From contig DAMBWF010000015.1 in assembly GCA_032052615.1 (NCBI GenBank), forward strand, positions 1 to 59,291: a stretch of DNA of 59,291 nucleotides. The letters run 5' to 3'. Below are positions 1 through 7,846 of this stretch, piece by piece (the stretch's first letter is position 1; each line of letters begins with the position of its first letter). The position numbers were made by a program, and so were the translations under genes. Under the pieces are notes generated by a model that did no database searches, had not been told where the DNA came from, and worked only from the letters and a program-made list of their open reading frames with translations. Source of the DNA: Pseudomonas_T sp032052615. GTDB taxonomy: Bacteria > Pseudomonadota > Gammaproteobacteria > Pseudomonadales > Pseudomonadaceae.

Positions 1-2
1 TC

Positions 3-404
3 CAGCCTCTCATGGCGCTGATTCTAACCGTCGGACTTTTCGTACAGAACCTAGGGACTTGGGGAGCAAACGCTGCTTGGAATGCTTATAACGAAAATGC
101 TGATGAAGGTGGTGGGGCTTCAGCAAGCACGAGTCCGGGTACAGCGGCAGAACAAGCTAGAGAGCGTAAAGAGTACAGCCGCATCTGTAAGTCACCTATA
201 CCGCCTACTGGCGACCAATGCAAAGATGCGAGAGAAAATCTAAAGAGGCTTCAACAATGTCTAGCTCTGCGAGAGCAGTTTAGTAAAAAATGGTTTAACG
301 ATAACGATTCAGGTCATGTAATAGAAATAAATAATACAAAGCGAGCTATAGAAAATTTGAAAGACTTCCTGCGGAGAGTATGCGGTGAAAAATGTGATCA
401 ATGA
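3..404 (+). CDS. C-terminal end of a polymorphic toxin (5' end outside window)
   Basis: The reading frame is open to the left edge, so the ATG at 12 is probably internal and this is the toxin tip of a larger protein. The visible part begins with a short hydrophobic stretch, then a low-complexity Gly/Ser/Thr linker (about residues 30-45), then a compact helical domain with five cysteines, a conserved-looking KWF motif and a GH pair near residues 92-101. I do not recognise the domain with certainty. From memory the Cys/Trp/His pattern resembles small predicted toxin domains (Ntox16-like) at the ends of Rhs and other polymorphic toxins. The next gene overlaps it by 20 nt and encodes an ankyrin protein, a common immunity fold. 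Base composition is much lower in GC than the core genes, as usual for toxin tips. Confidence 0.5.
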   Translation, partial: QPLMALILTVGLFVQNLGTWGANAAWNAYNENADEGGGASASTSPGTAAEQARERKEYSRICKSPIPPTGDQCKDARENLKRLQQCLALREQFSKKWFNDNDSGHVIEINNTKRAIENLKDFLRRVCGEKCDQ

Positions 405-768
405 AGAGGAGTTTCATAAGTTACTTGAAGATTATTCAGCGCTTCCTGAGTTTAGTGGCTTGAAGTGTGTGAGTGCTAATACTTTAAGTTTATTTGGAGA
501 TAGGCCGATTCATATTGCTGCTACGAGAGGAAATATTGATGAAATTAAGCTTATATTAAGCCGGGGAGTTGACATTAATTGTAAGGGAGAACATGGGTAC
601 ACAGCTCTACACGATGCAGTAGAGCAAGGTCATAGAGATGCTGTTATTTATCTTTTAAGCCAAGGGGCAGATCCTAAAATTCACAATGATAGTGGTATTT
701 CACCTGTCGGCCTTGCAAAATTGCTGAATATGCATGAAATTTCCTATATTTTCAGAGGTAATTTCTAA
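385..768 (+). CDS. ankyrin-repeat protein, probable immunity protein for the preceding toxin
   Basis: A 127-residue protein with two to three ankyrin repeats, visible as IHIAATRGNIDEIKLIL and TALHDAVEQGHRDAVIYLL with the typical GADP turn. It starts with GTG at 385, inside the 3' end of the toxin gene, preceded by GGAG at 373-376. Ankyrin proteins directly downstream of polymorphic toxins are an established immunity class, so neutralisation of the upstream toxin by direct binding is the likely role. There is no signal peptide or membrane segment, which suggests a cytoplasmic partner. The DNA is AT-rich like the toxin tip and unlike the GC-rich genes that follow. Confidence 0.65.
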   Translation: MKNVINEEEFHKLLEDYSALPEFSGLKCVSANTLSLFGDRPIHIAATRGNIDEIKLILSRGVDINCKGEHGYTALHDAVEQGHRDAVIYLLSQGADPKIHNDSGISPVGLAKLLNMHEISYIFRGNF

Positions 769-950
769 TTACATTGAAATACTAGGATAAGTACCGATTT
801 GTAAAATTTATATAGATATATTTTGATATATATTTAAGAGTTATTTCGAAAGAACATTGAATTTCAGGCTGATCAATAAAGAGGCCGCTACACAAATCTG
901 TAACCAACCGCCCCCACACTGAAGCTCCCCCTCGGATCGGGAGAGCGCAC
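769..950. other. AT-rich to GC-rich transition, no gene seen
   Basis: The first half (to about 890) is very AT-rich and continues the toxin/immunity composition. From about 900 the sequence switches sharply to the GC-rich core composition. I see no reading frame, terminator or repeat; the switch probably marks the edge of the toxin cassette. Confidence 0.4.
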
Positions 951-1184
951 ATGTCGCGTGATCATGACCGTTACACCATGGCCGGGCAGGCGGAGCCGCT
1001 GGATCGCAAGGCGCGGGCGAAGCTGGAGGACAAGCGGCGGATGGCTTGGCGCCGGGCGGTGGAAACCTACAACGAGACGCGTCGGCTGCAACAGGAACTG
1101 AGCGATTTCCCCGACCTGGCGCGCGAGGCATTCGGGCCGGGTGGGCGTTCCGTGGACGCGGAGCGTTCGCGGCTTCGGGCTTGA
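951..1184 (+). CDS. small highly charged conserved-looking protein
   Basis: A 77-residue protein rich in Arg, Lys and Glu, predicted as one or two long helices (about residues 20-60, DRKARAKLEDKRRMAWRRAVE), with no signal peptide, cysteines or membrane segment. The start is supported by GGGAGAG at 939-945 with a 5-nt spacer. I do not recognise the family. It is transcribed in the same direction as lhpD and lies 100 nt upstream of it, but nothing in the sequence links it to hydroxyproline use. Codon use is GC-rich like the core genome. Confidence 0.55.
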   Translation: MSRDHDRYTMAGQAEPLDRKARAKLEDKRRMAWRRAVETYNETRRLQQELSDFPDLAREAFGPGGRSVDAERSRLRA

Positions 1185-1284
1185 CGGCGGGCTGTGCCGA
1201 ATTCGTCGCCTTTCGCTGGGAAAGGGGTCAAGCGGGCGCGGGGATAAGGCGGCACCTTAGGGCTTTCGCCGCCGAGGAGTGCCC

Positions 1285-2289
1285 ATGATCCGACTGAGCC
1301 TGGACGAGGTCCACGAACTGGCCGAGGCCATCCTGCGCCGCCACGGGTTCGCCGAGGCCCACGTGCGGGCGGTGGCGGACGCGGTGGCCGCCGGCGAGCG
1401 CGACGCGTGCGCCTCCCATGGGCTGTGGCGACTGCTGGGCTGCATCGACACGTTGCGGGCGGGCAAGGTGGTGCCGGACGCGGAGCCCGAGGTGATCGAC
1501 CAGGCGCCGGCCCTCGTGAAGGTGGACGCCCGGGGCGGTTTCGCCCAGGTGGCGTTCCAGCGCGGCGCGCCGGTGCTGGTGGAGAAGGCGCGGCGGGCCG
1601 GGATCGCGGCGCTGGCCATCAATCATTGCGTGCATTTCTCCGCCTTGTGGGCCGAGCTGGAAGTGCTCACCAGGGCCGGCCTGGTGGCTCTGGCGTGCAC
1701 GCCGAGTCACGCCTGGGTGGCCCCCGCCGGCGGGCGCAAGCCGCTGTTCGGCACCAACCCCATCGCCTTCGGCTGGCCGCGCGCCGGGCGCGATCCGTTC
1801 ATCTTCGACTTCGCCACCAGCGCCATCGCCCGGGGCGAGATCCAGCTCCACGAACGTGCCGGCAAGGCGATTCCCCTGGGCTGGGGCGTCGATGCAGAAG
1901 GCCGGCCCAGCACTGACCCCGGCGCCGTGCTGAAGGGCGCCATGCTGACCTTCGGTGGCCACAAGGGCTCGGCCCTGTCGGCCATGGTGGAGTTGATCGC
2001 CGGCCCGCTGATCGGCGACCTGACCAGTGTCGAGTCCCAGGCCTGGGATGCCGGCACCGGTTCGTCCCCCTACCATGGCGAGCTGATCATCGCCCTCGAC
2101 CCGAAGTGTTTCCTCGGCGATGCGGTGGACGAGCACCTGGCCCGCGCCGAGGCGCTGTTCGCCGGGATAGAGCGCCAGGGCGCGCGGTTGCCCTCGCAGC
2201 GGCGCTACGAGGCCCGGGCGCGCAGTCTGAAAGACGGCGTGGAGATCCCGGAGAAGCTGTACGAGGACCTGCGCGCCCTGCTGCGCTGA
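1285..2289 (+). CDS. lhpD: delta1-pyrroline-2-carboxylate / delta1-piperideine-2-carboxylate reductase
   Basis: A 334-residue member of the LDH2/MDH2 (YlbC-type) NAD(P)H oxidoreductase family, of usual length. Visible signatures are the active-site region NHCVHFSALW (near residue 115), the FGTNPIAFGWP segment and the FDFATSAIARGEI motif typical of DpkA/LhpD enzymes. It reduces pyrroline-2-carboxylate, the product of 3-hydroxyproline dehydration, to L-proline. The ATG at 1285 is chosen over GTG at 1279 because GAGGAG at 1274-1279 gives a 5-nt spacer and would otherwise overlap the start. It converges with lhpG, and its product completes the 3-hydroxyproline branch of the neighbouring genes. 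It corresponds to the PA1252-type gene (also called dpkA). Confidence 0.85.
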   Translation: MIRLSLDEVHELAEAILRRHGFAEAHVRAVADAVAAGERDACASHGLWRLLGCIDTLRAGKVVPDAEPEVIDQAPALVKVDARGGFAQVAFQRGAPVLVEKARRAGIAALAINHCVHFSALWAELEVLTRAGLVALACTPSHAWVAPAGGRKPLFGTNPIAFGWPRAGRDPFIFDFATSAIARGEIQLHERAGKAIPLGWGVDAEGRPSTDPGAVLKGAMLTFGGHKGSALSAMVELIAGPLIGDLTSVESQAWDAGTGSSPYHGELIIALDPKCFLGDAVDEHLARAEALFAGIERQGARLPSQRRYEARARSLKDGVEIPEKLYEDLRALLR

Positions 2290-2307
2290 GGCGGACGGCG
2301 GTCCGCC
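2290..2307 (+). terminator. hairpin directly after lhpD
   Basis: GGCGGAC and GTCCGCC form a perfect 7-bp stem with a GGCG loop, starting one base after the stop codon. There is no T tract, so it could be a weak terminator or an mRNA-stabilising hairpin. Confidence 0.4.
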
Positions 2308-2426
2308 GAGCCTCCAAGGGGTCGAACCGCGCCCGGATGGACTCGCCGGCTCCCTGGGCGTCGAGCCGGCCCGGGTCAGAAGCGCGCATCGCTTCCCCCT
2401 TTGCCCTCGATCCCACCAGTCTCGAC

Positions 2427-2468
2427 CTGCCGACTGCCGACTGCCGACTGCCGACTGCCGACTGCCGA
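2427..2468. repeat. six tandem copies of the heptamer CTGCCGA
   Basis: Six perfect head-to-tail copies of CTGCCGA plus two further bases lie between the converging lhpD and lhpG genes. No gene spans the tract. Heptanucleotide arrays of this kind expand and contract by slippage. Confidence 0.9.
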
Positions 2469-2535
2469 CTCATTGAGCCGGCCGTCGTCCGATGGAAAGC
2501 GCCCGGCCGCCGCATGGCCGGACGGGGTTTCGGGC

Positions 2536-4113
2536 CTACAGCGGGTCGCGGCTCGGCTGGCCATCCACCAGGCGCAGCAGGCCCAGGGGGTTGGCATTCT
2601 TCAGGGCGTCCGGCAGCAGCGCATCGGGGCAATTCTGGTAGCACACCGGGCGCAGGAAGCGGTCGATGGCCAGGGTGCCCACCGAGGTGCCCCGGGCATC
2701 GGAGGTGGCCGGGTAGGGGCCGCCATGGACCATGGCGTCGCACACCTCCACGCCGGTGGGGTAGCCATTGAACAACACCCGCCCGGCCTTCTGTTCCAGC
2801 AGCGCCAGTAGGTCGCCGTGGGCGTCCAAGTCGGCCGGCTCGGCGATCAGGGTGGCGGTGAGCTGGCCATGCAGGCCGTGCAGCGCGCGCACCAGCTCGG
2901 TCTTGTCGGCGGCTTCCACCGCCACCGTGGCGGGGCCGAAGACTTCCTCCTGCAGCAGCGGGTCGCCGTCCAGCAACAGCGAGACGTCCGCCTGGAACAG
3001 CTGCGGCTGGGCCTGGAGGCCCTGCTGGGGCGCCCCGGCCAGGTGGCGAATGCCTGGGTGGGCGTGGAGCGCGGCCAGGCCCTGCTCGTAACTATGCAGG
3101 GTGCCGGCGTTGAGCATGGTCTGCGCCGGTTGCGCGGCCATACGCGCGGCGAGGTGGGCGAGAAAGGCCGAGAAGGCCGTCGAGCGCAGGCCGATCACCA
3201 GCCCCGGGTTGGTGCAGAACTGCCCGCAGCCCAGGGTCACCGAGGCGGCCAGTTCGGCGGCGACGGTCTCGCCCCGGGTTCCCAGCGCCGCCGGCAGCAC
3301 CAGCACCGGATTGATGCTGGACATCTCGGCGAACACCGGGATCGGCTGCGGGCGCGCCGCCGCCATGTCGTACAGAGCGCGGCCGCCGCGCAGGGAGCCG
3401 GTGAAGCCCACCGCCTGGATCGCCGGGTGCTTGACCAGGGCCTCGCCGACCCCGCCGCCATAGATCATGTTGAACACCCCGGCGGGCATGCCGGTGCGCC
3501 CGGCCGCCCGCAGGAGGGCGTCGGCCACGCACTCGGCGGTGGCCATGTGGCCGCTGTGGGTCTTGAACACCACCGGGCAGCCGGCGGCCAGGGCCGCGGC
3601 GGTGTCGCCGCCGGCGGTGGAGAACGCCAGGGGGAAGTTGGAGGCGCCGAACACCGCCACCGGGCCGAGGCCGATGCGGTACTGGCGCAGGTCCGGGCGC
3701 GGCAGGGGCTGGCGTTCGGGCAGCGCGCGGTCGATGCGCGCGCCGTGGAAATCGCCCCGGCGCAGCAGTTGGGCGAACAGGCGCATCTGCCCGCTGGTGC
3801 GACCGCGTTCGCCCAGGATGCGCCCGGCGGGCAGCGCGGTCTCGCGGCCGACCAGGGCGACGAAGTCGTCCCCCAGGGCGTCCAGTTCGGCGGCGATGGC
3901 GTCGAGGAAGTCGGCGCGGCGCGCGGCCGGCAGGGCGCGATAGGCCGGGTAGGCGTTGGCCGCCGCGTTGGCCGCGGCGTCCACTTCTTCCGGGCTGGCC
4001 TGGTGGAAGGCATGGGGCAGCCGTTCGCCGGTGCGGGCGTCGAGGCTATGAAGAAGCACGTCGCCCGCCGCGCGACGGGCGCCGCCGATATAGTTGTGGC
4101 CGAGTAGCTGCAT
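2536..4113 (-). CDS. lhpG: alpha-ketoglutarate semialdehyde dehydrogenase (hydroxyproline pathway)
   Basis: A 525-residue aldehyde dehydrogenase superfamily enzyme that oxidises 2-oxoglutarate semialdehyde to 2-oxoglutarate with NAD(P)+, the last step of 4-hydroxyproline breakdown. Visible residues are the FGASNFPLAF motif with Asn159, the VGFTGS cofactor loop near 235-240, general base Glu263 in FAEMSS and nucleophile Cys300 in GQFCTNPG. The start MQLLGHN is supported by AGGAG about seven bases upstream. It follows lhpC on the same strand after a 209-nt gap containing a 22-bp palindrome, so it may be cotranscribed with lhpC or partly uncoupled from it. It matches the PA1253-type gene. Confidence 0.87.
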   Translation of the reverse strand: MQLLGHNYIGGARRAAGDVLLHSLDARTGERLPHAFHQASPEEVDAAANAAANAYPAYRALPAARRADFLDAIAAELDALGDDFVALVGRETALPAGRILGERGRTSGQMRLFAQLLRRGDFHGARIDRALPERQPLPRPDLRQYRIGLGPVAVFGASNFPLAFSTAGGDTAAALAAGCPVVFKTHSGHMATAECVADALLRAAGRTGMPAGVFNMIYGGGVGEALVKHPAIQAVGFTGSLRGGRALYDMAAARPQPIPVFAEMSSINPVLVLPAALGTRGETVAAELAASVTLGCGQFCTNPGLVIGLRSTAFSAFLAHLAARMAAQPAQTMLNAGTLHSYEQGLAALHAHPGIRHLAGAPQQGLQAQPQLFQADVSLLLDGDPLLQEEVFGPATVAVEAADKTELVRALHGLHGQLTATLIAEPADLDAHGDLLALLEQKAGRVLFNGYPTGVEVCDAMVHGGPYPATSDARGTSVGTLAIDRFLRPVCYQNCPDALLPDALKNANPLGLLRLVDGQPSRDPL

Positions 4114-4143
4114 GAGGGCTCCTGAAAACCAGAGAGAAGATGA

Positions 4144-4165
4144 GCCGGAACCGGCCGGTTCCGGC
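4144..4165. repeat. perfect 22-bp palindrome between lhpC and lhpG
   Basis: The half site GCCGGAACCGG is followed directly by its exact reverse complement, with no spacer. It lies in the 209-nt gap between two genes of one apparent operon. It could be a protein-binding site or a processing hairpin. Confidence 0.8.
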
Positions 4166-4322
4166 GGGGGGACGATGGGCCGAGGTGTGGGCCGGTCGGC
4201 TCGCGTCCGTGTTTCCGCCTGGACGCCCTGGCGGCGGCGTGCCGTACGGATCGCCGACGCAAGGCATGGTGTGGTATCCGCCAGCGGGCCCGCCCGGGGC
4301 GGCGCGCCCGCATCGGCTGTCC

Positions 4323-5240
4323 TCAGAGGCCCACGTCCGGCAGGCTCGGGCGGTTGGCCAGGGCCTTGGCCATGATCGCCTCGACATGGGCCAGGTCGTC
4401 GCCACACAGGGGCAGGCGCGGCGGACGGGTCAGGGCGCCGCCCCGGCCGGCGAGTTCCTCGCAGAGCTTGATGCACTGCACCAGGTCGGCGCGGGCGTCC
4501 AGGTGGAGGATCGGCATCAGCCATTCGTAGATCGGCATGGCCTCGGCGAAACGCCCGGCCTTGCACAGGCGGAAGATGGTCTCGCCTTCCTTGGGGAACA
4601 CGTTGGACATGCCCGATACCCAGCCCTCCGCGCCCACCGCCAGGCTTTCCAGCACCACGTCGTCGAGGCCGGCGAAGAGGATGAAGCGGTCGCCCACTTC
4701 GTTGCGCACGTCGATGAAGCGGCGGGTGTCGCCGGAGGAATCCTTGAAGCACACCACGGTGTCGCAGTCGGCCAGGGAAATCAGGATGTCCGGGGTGACG
4801 TCGTTCTTGTAGATGGGCGGGTTGTTGTAAACCATCAGCGGCACATCGGCGTGCTTCGCCACGTAGCGGTAGTGCTCGGCGGTTTCGTAGGGCTTGGAGC
4901 CGTAGACCAGCGCCGGCATCAGCATCACCCCGTCGACCCCCACCTGGCGCACGGCGTTGGCGGTCCTGGCCGCGGCGACGCTGGTGAACTCGGCCACGCC
5001 GCAGATCACCGGCACCCGGCCCGCGGCGGCATCCACCGCCACCTCGGTGACAGCGATCTTCTCCTCGGTGGTCAGGGAGGTGTTCTCTCCCACCGAACCG
5101 CATACCACCAGCCCGGACACGCCGTCGCGGATGACGTTGGAAATGACCGTGTGGGTCGCTTCCAGGTTGATTGAGAAGTCCGGGTTGAATTGGGTGGTGA
5201 CGGCGGGGAAGACACCGCTCCAGTTGACGCTTCTGCTCAT
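4323..5240 (-). CDS. lhpC: delta1-pyrroline-4-hydroxy-2-carboxylate deaminase
   Basis: A 305-residue dihydrodipicolinate synthase/N-acetylneuraminate lyase family protein. Schiff-base Lys166 sits in VVCFKDSSG, Tyr138 in VYNNPP, and the substrate loop reads GSVGENTSLT. In hydroxyproline islands this family member converts pyrroline-4-hydroxy-2-carboxylate to 2-oxoglutarate semialdehyde and ammonia. Its place beside the semialdehyde dehydrogenase supports that assignment over a lysine-biosynthesis role. The start MSRSVNW is followed at once by a typical family N-terminus. A 16-base operator-like element lies 25-40 nt upstream of the start, indicating that this is the first gene of its own transcription unit. 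Confidence 0.85.
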   Translation of the reverse strand: MSRSVNWSGVFPAVTTQFNPDFSINLEATHTVISNVIRDGVSGLVVCGSVGENTSLTTEEKIAVTEVAVDAAAGRVPVICGVAEFTSVAAARTANAVRQVGVDGVMLMPALVYGSKPYETAEHYRYVAKHADVPLMVYNNPPIYKNDVTPDILISLADCDTVVCFKDSSGDTRRFIDVRNEVGDRFILFAGLDDVVLESLAVGAEGWVSGMSNVFPKEGETIFRLCKAGRFAEAMPIYEWLMPILHLDARADLVQCIKLCEELAGRGGALTRPPRLPLCGDDLAHVEAIMAKALANRPSLPDVGL

Positions 5241-5264
5241 GGGTAGCCTCCAGGCTGAATAATG

Positions 5265-5280
5265 TATTTCGTATACGTTA
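5265..5280 (-). promoter_or_regulatory. operator-like palindrome upstream of lhpC
   Basis: TATTTCGTATACGTTA with the symmetric core CGTATACG. The same 16 bases occur before the importer operon (11229-11244), and a variant occurs before gntR (19049-19060). The core fits the T-n-GT-nn-AC pattern known for FadR-subfamily GntR proteins. Confidence 0.75.
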
Positions 5281-5404
5281 GCGCATGAGATACGGCTTGC
5301 CGGTCGGTCGCCGCATCGTTCGACCGTCGGGGGCGTGCCTCCGGTCGGGTGACGCCTGGCCGTGGCCAGGCGCCGGTTCATGGACCGTCGTCGACGGCGC
5401 CCGA

Positions 5405-6442
5405 TCAGGTCGCCGGGGCCGATGGCCAAGTGTCGGACAGCCGATAGCCGGTGGGCCAGGGATCGCCAGGATCCAGCAGGTGCTGGTGGATGCCGGTGAT
5501 CCAGGCCCGCCCGGACAGGCACGGGTAGATCGCCGGGCGCCCCGCCACCTCGGTCAGGGAGTCGATCCGGCAATGGAACTCCGAGCCGATGAGGGAACGG
5601 CCGACGAAGCGTTCGCCGACCCGCAGCCGGCCCTTGGCGTGGAGCACCGCCATGCGCGCCGAGCAGCCGGTGCCGCAGGGCGAACGGTCGATCTTGCCGG
5701 GGCGGATGACCACCGCGTTGGTCCCGGTGGCGACGCCGTGCTCGTGGGTCAGCGGGGCGGCGATCTGGCAGAAGGACAGGTGGGCCCAGTCCGGGTTCGT
5801 CGGGTGCGTGAAGCCCAGTTGCTCGTTGGCCGCCCGGGTGATCGCCATCCCGGTGGCCACCAGCTCGGCGGCCTCGTCGGCCACCAGGGCGAAGCCCAGG
5901 CGCTGGGCGTCGACGATGACGAAGCTGTCGCCGCCGTAGGCGGTGTCCACTTGCAGCGAGCCCAGCCCCTCCACCTCGATCCAGGCGTCCAGCTTGTCGA
6001 CGAAGGACGGCACGTTCTTCACCTCGACCCGCTCGGCCTTGCCGTCGCGGCAGTCGGCGACCACCTCGACCAGCCCCCCGGGAGCCTCCAGGGTCAGCCG
6101 GGTCCGCGGCTCGGTCATGGGCAGGATGCCGCTGTCCAGCAGCACCGTGGCCACGCACAGGGAGTTGGAGCCGGACATGGGCGGCACGTCGGCCGGCTCC
6201 ATGATGATCCAGGCCATCTGTGCCCGGGGATCCTTCGGCGGCACCAGCAGGTTGACGTGGCGGAACACCCCGCCGCGGGGTTCGTTGAGCACGAAGTTAC
6301 GCAGGAAATCGTCGCGGGCGATCCAGCGCGACTGCTCCCAGAGGGTCTCGCCCGGGGGCGGCGCGACGCCGCCGACGATCACGTCGCCGACCTCGCCCTC
6401 GGCATGGCAGCTGACCACATGGATGACTTTCGATGAACGCAC
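5405..6442 (-). CDS. trans-3-hydroxy-L-proline dehydratase (proline racemase family)
   Basis: A 345-residue proline racemase/hydroxyproline epimerase family protein. The first catalytic position, Cys in racemases and epimerases, is Ser90 in the PPMSGSN motif; the second, Cys256 in DRSPCGTG, is kept. The Ser/Cys pair is the known signature of trans-3-hydroxy-L-proline dehydratases, which form pyrroline-2-carboxylate. The GTG start at 6442 has AGGAGG seven bases upstream. It follows the importer ATPase gene (28-nt gap) and ends the importer operon. In the window it is paired with lhpD, which would reduce its product to proline. The other family member here, lhpA, keeps both cysteines and is the epimerase. 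Confidence 0.85.
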   Translation of the reverse strand: MRSSKVIHVVSCHAEGEVGDVIVGGVAPPPGETLWEQSRWIARDDFLRNFVLNEPRGGVFRHVNLLVPPKDPRAQMAWIIMEPADVPPMSGSNSLCVATVLLDSGILPMTEPRTRLTLEAPGGLVEVVADCRDGKAERVEVKNVPSFVDKLDAWIEVEGLGSLQVDTAYGGDSFVIVDAQRLGFALVADEAAELVATGMAITRAANEQLGFTHPTNPDWAHLSFCQIAAPLTHEHGVATGTNAVVIRPGKIDRSPCGTGCSARMAVLHAKGRLRVGERFVGRSLIGSEFHCRIDSLTEVAGRPAIYPCLSGRAWITGIHQHLLDPGDPWPTGYRLSDTWPSAPAT

Positions 6443-6470
6443 GTTCGGTCCTCCTGAAAGGGCGAGGGGA

Positions 6471-7193
6471 TCAGTTCACCGACTTGAGGAAGTCGGCGGT
6501 TTCCGGCCGCTGCGGGTTGCCGATCACCTGGTCGGGGGTGCCGATCTCATGCACCAGTCCGTTGCGGAAGAACGCCACCCGGTCCGACACGTCCCGGGCG
6601 AAGCGGATCTCGTGGGTCACCAGGACCATGGTCATGCCTTCCTCGGCCAGCAGGCGCATGGTGTCCAGCACCTCGCCCACCAGTTGCGGGTCGAGGGCGC
6701 TGGTGGCCTCGTCGAACAGCATGTAATCCGGCGACATGGCCAGGGCGCGGGCGATGGCCATGCGCTGCTGCTGGCCGCCGGAGAGCTTGCCGGGAAACAC
6801 CGTGAGCTTGTCGCCCAGGCCGACGTGGGTGAGCTGCTTCACCGCCAGGGCCTCGGCTTCCTCGCGGCTCTTGCCCAGCACCTTGCGCGGCGCCAGCATC
6901 ACGTTCTCCAGCACCGTCAGGTGGGGGAAGGCGTTCCATTGCTGGAAGACGATACCGATCTTCCGTCGCAGCCTGTTCAGGTCGGTGCCGGGGGCATGCA
7001 CCTCGGTGCCGTCGACGCGGATGCTGCCGCGCTTGATGGACTCCAGGCCGTTGATGCACATCAGCAGGGTCGACTTGCCGGAGCCGGAGCCGCCGATGAT
7101 CGACACCACCTCGCCCTTGTTCACCGTCAGGCTGACGCCCTTGATCACGTCCAGCTCGCCGAAGGACTTGTGCACGTCGTCGATCTCAATCAT
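6471..7193 (-). CDS. polar amino-acid ABC transporter ATP-binding protein (hydroxyproline import)
   Basis: A 240-residue GlnQ/HisP-type ATPase. The Walker A motif is GGSGSGKST (about 34-42), the signature is LSGGQQQR, Walker B is MLFDEAT and the switch histidine is in LVTHEIRF. Its start overlaps the end of the upstream permease gene by 8 nt, showing translational coupling. With two permeases and a periplasmic binding protein it forms a complete importer. The two hydroxyproline dehydratases in the same operon make hydroxyproline the likely substrate, which is inferred from context only. Confidence 0.88.
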   Translation of the reverse strand: MIEIDDVHKSFGELDVIKGVSLTVNKGEVVSIIGGSGSGKSTLLMCINGLESIKRGSIRVDGTEVHAPGTDLNRLRRKIGIVFQQWNAFPHLTVLENVMLAPRKVLGKSREEAEALAVKQLTHVGLGDKLTVFPGKLSGGQQQRMAIARALAMSPDYMLFDEATSALDPQLVGEVLDTMRLLAEEGMTMVLVTHEIRFARDVSDRVAFFRNGLVHEIGTPDQVIGNPQRPETADFLKSVN

Positions 7194-7836
7194 TTTCCTG
7201 CCACCTCGCTTCCAGACGGGCGCCCAGGCGGGCCACCACCAGGCTCATGACGTAGTAGACGAGCCCCGCGATGCACAGCACCAGCAGCGGCTCCTGAATG
7301 CGCGTGACGATGGTCTGCGAGGCCCGCAGCAGCTCGACGATGCCGATCCACATCACCAGCGCGGTGTCCTTCATCACGCTCAGCACCAGGTTCAGCCAGC
7401 CGGGAAAGGCCACCCGGGTGGCCATGGGCAGGACGATGTAGCGCAGGTCCTGCCAATAGCTCAGCCCCAGGGAGCGGCTGGCGCGGCGCAGGTTCGGCGG
7501 CACCGAAAGCACCCCGCTGCGGACGATCTCGGTGCAGAAGGCGGCGGCGTAGAGGCCCAGCACCCCGCAGGCCACGGCGAAGGCGCTGAGGTTCAGCCCG
7601 GCGATGCTCTTGAGGGCGTTGAACAGCACGAACTGGATCAGCAGCGGCACGCTGCGGAACACGTCCAGCAGCCAGGCCAGGGGCAGGGTGGCGCGGGGTA
7701 ACGTGGCCCGCAGCAGGCCGAACAGCAAGCCGGCGAGGGTGCCGATGGCCATCGAGGCGAGGGTCAGCAGCAGGGTGACCCAGGCCCCCTGGAGCATGAA
7801 CAGCAGGTCGTTCCCGGTGAGGCTGGTGGAAAGCAT
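7186..7836 (-). CDS. polar amino-acid ABC transporter permease
   Basis: A 216-residue HisM/GlnP-type inner-membrane permease with about five transmembrane segments. The cytoplasmic coupling loop runs around RRASRSLGLSYWQDLRYIVLP (EAA motif). The ATG at 7836 is preferred over 7842 because the GAGGGG Shine-Dalgarno abuts 7842 directly and is six bases from 7836. It is the second of two permeases in the operon, ends 8 nt inside the ATPase gene, and follows the first permease within 10 nt. Confidence 0.86.
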   Translation of the reverse strand: MLSTSLTGNDLLFMLQGAWVTLLLTLASMAIGTLAGLLFGLLRATLPRATLPLAWLLDVFRSVPLLIQFVLFNALKSIAGLNLSAFAVACGVLGLYAAAFCTEIVRSGVLSVPPNLRRASRSLGLSYWQDLRYIVLPMATRVAFPGWLNLVLSVMKDTALVMWIGIVELLRASQTIVTRIQEPLLVLCIAGLVYYVMSLVVARLGARLEARWQEND

Positions 7837-7846
7837 GGTCATCCCC

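Noticed and set aside
841..1131. Minus-strand reading frame overlapping the small charged gene
   Set aside because: Pro/Arg/Ala-rich shadow typical of high-GC DNA; the plus-strand gene has a good ribosome site.
2087..2743. Long frames across the lhpD/lhpG convergence, on both strands
   Set aside because: They run through the heptamer repeat and the ends of two well-supported genes, and look like composition artefacts.
4114..5103. N-terminal extension of the aldehyde dehydrogenase into lhpC
   Set aside because: The extension is antisense-free but reads lhpC out of frame; the enzyme starts normally at 4113 with AGGAG upstream.
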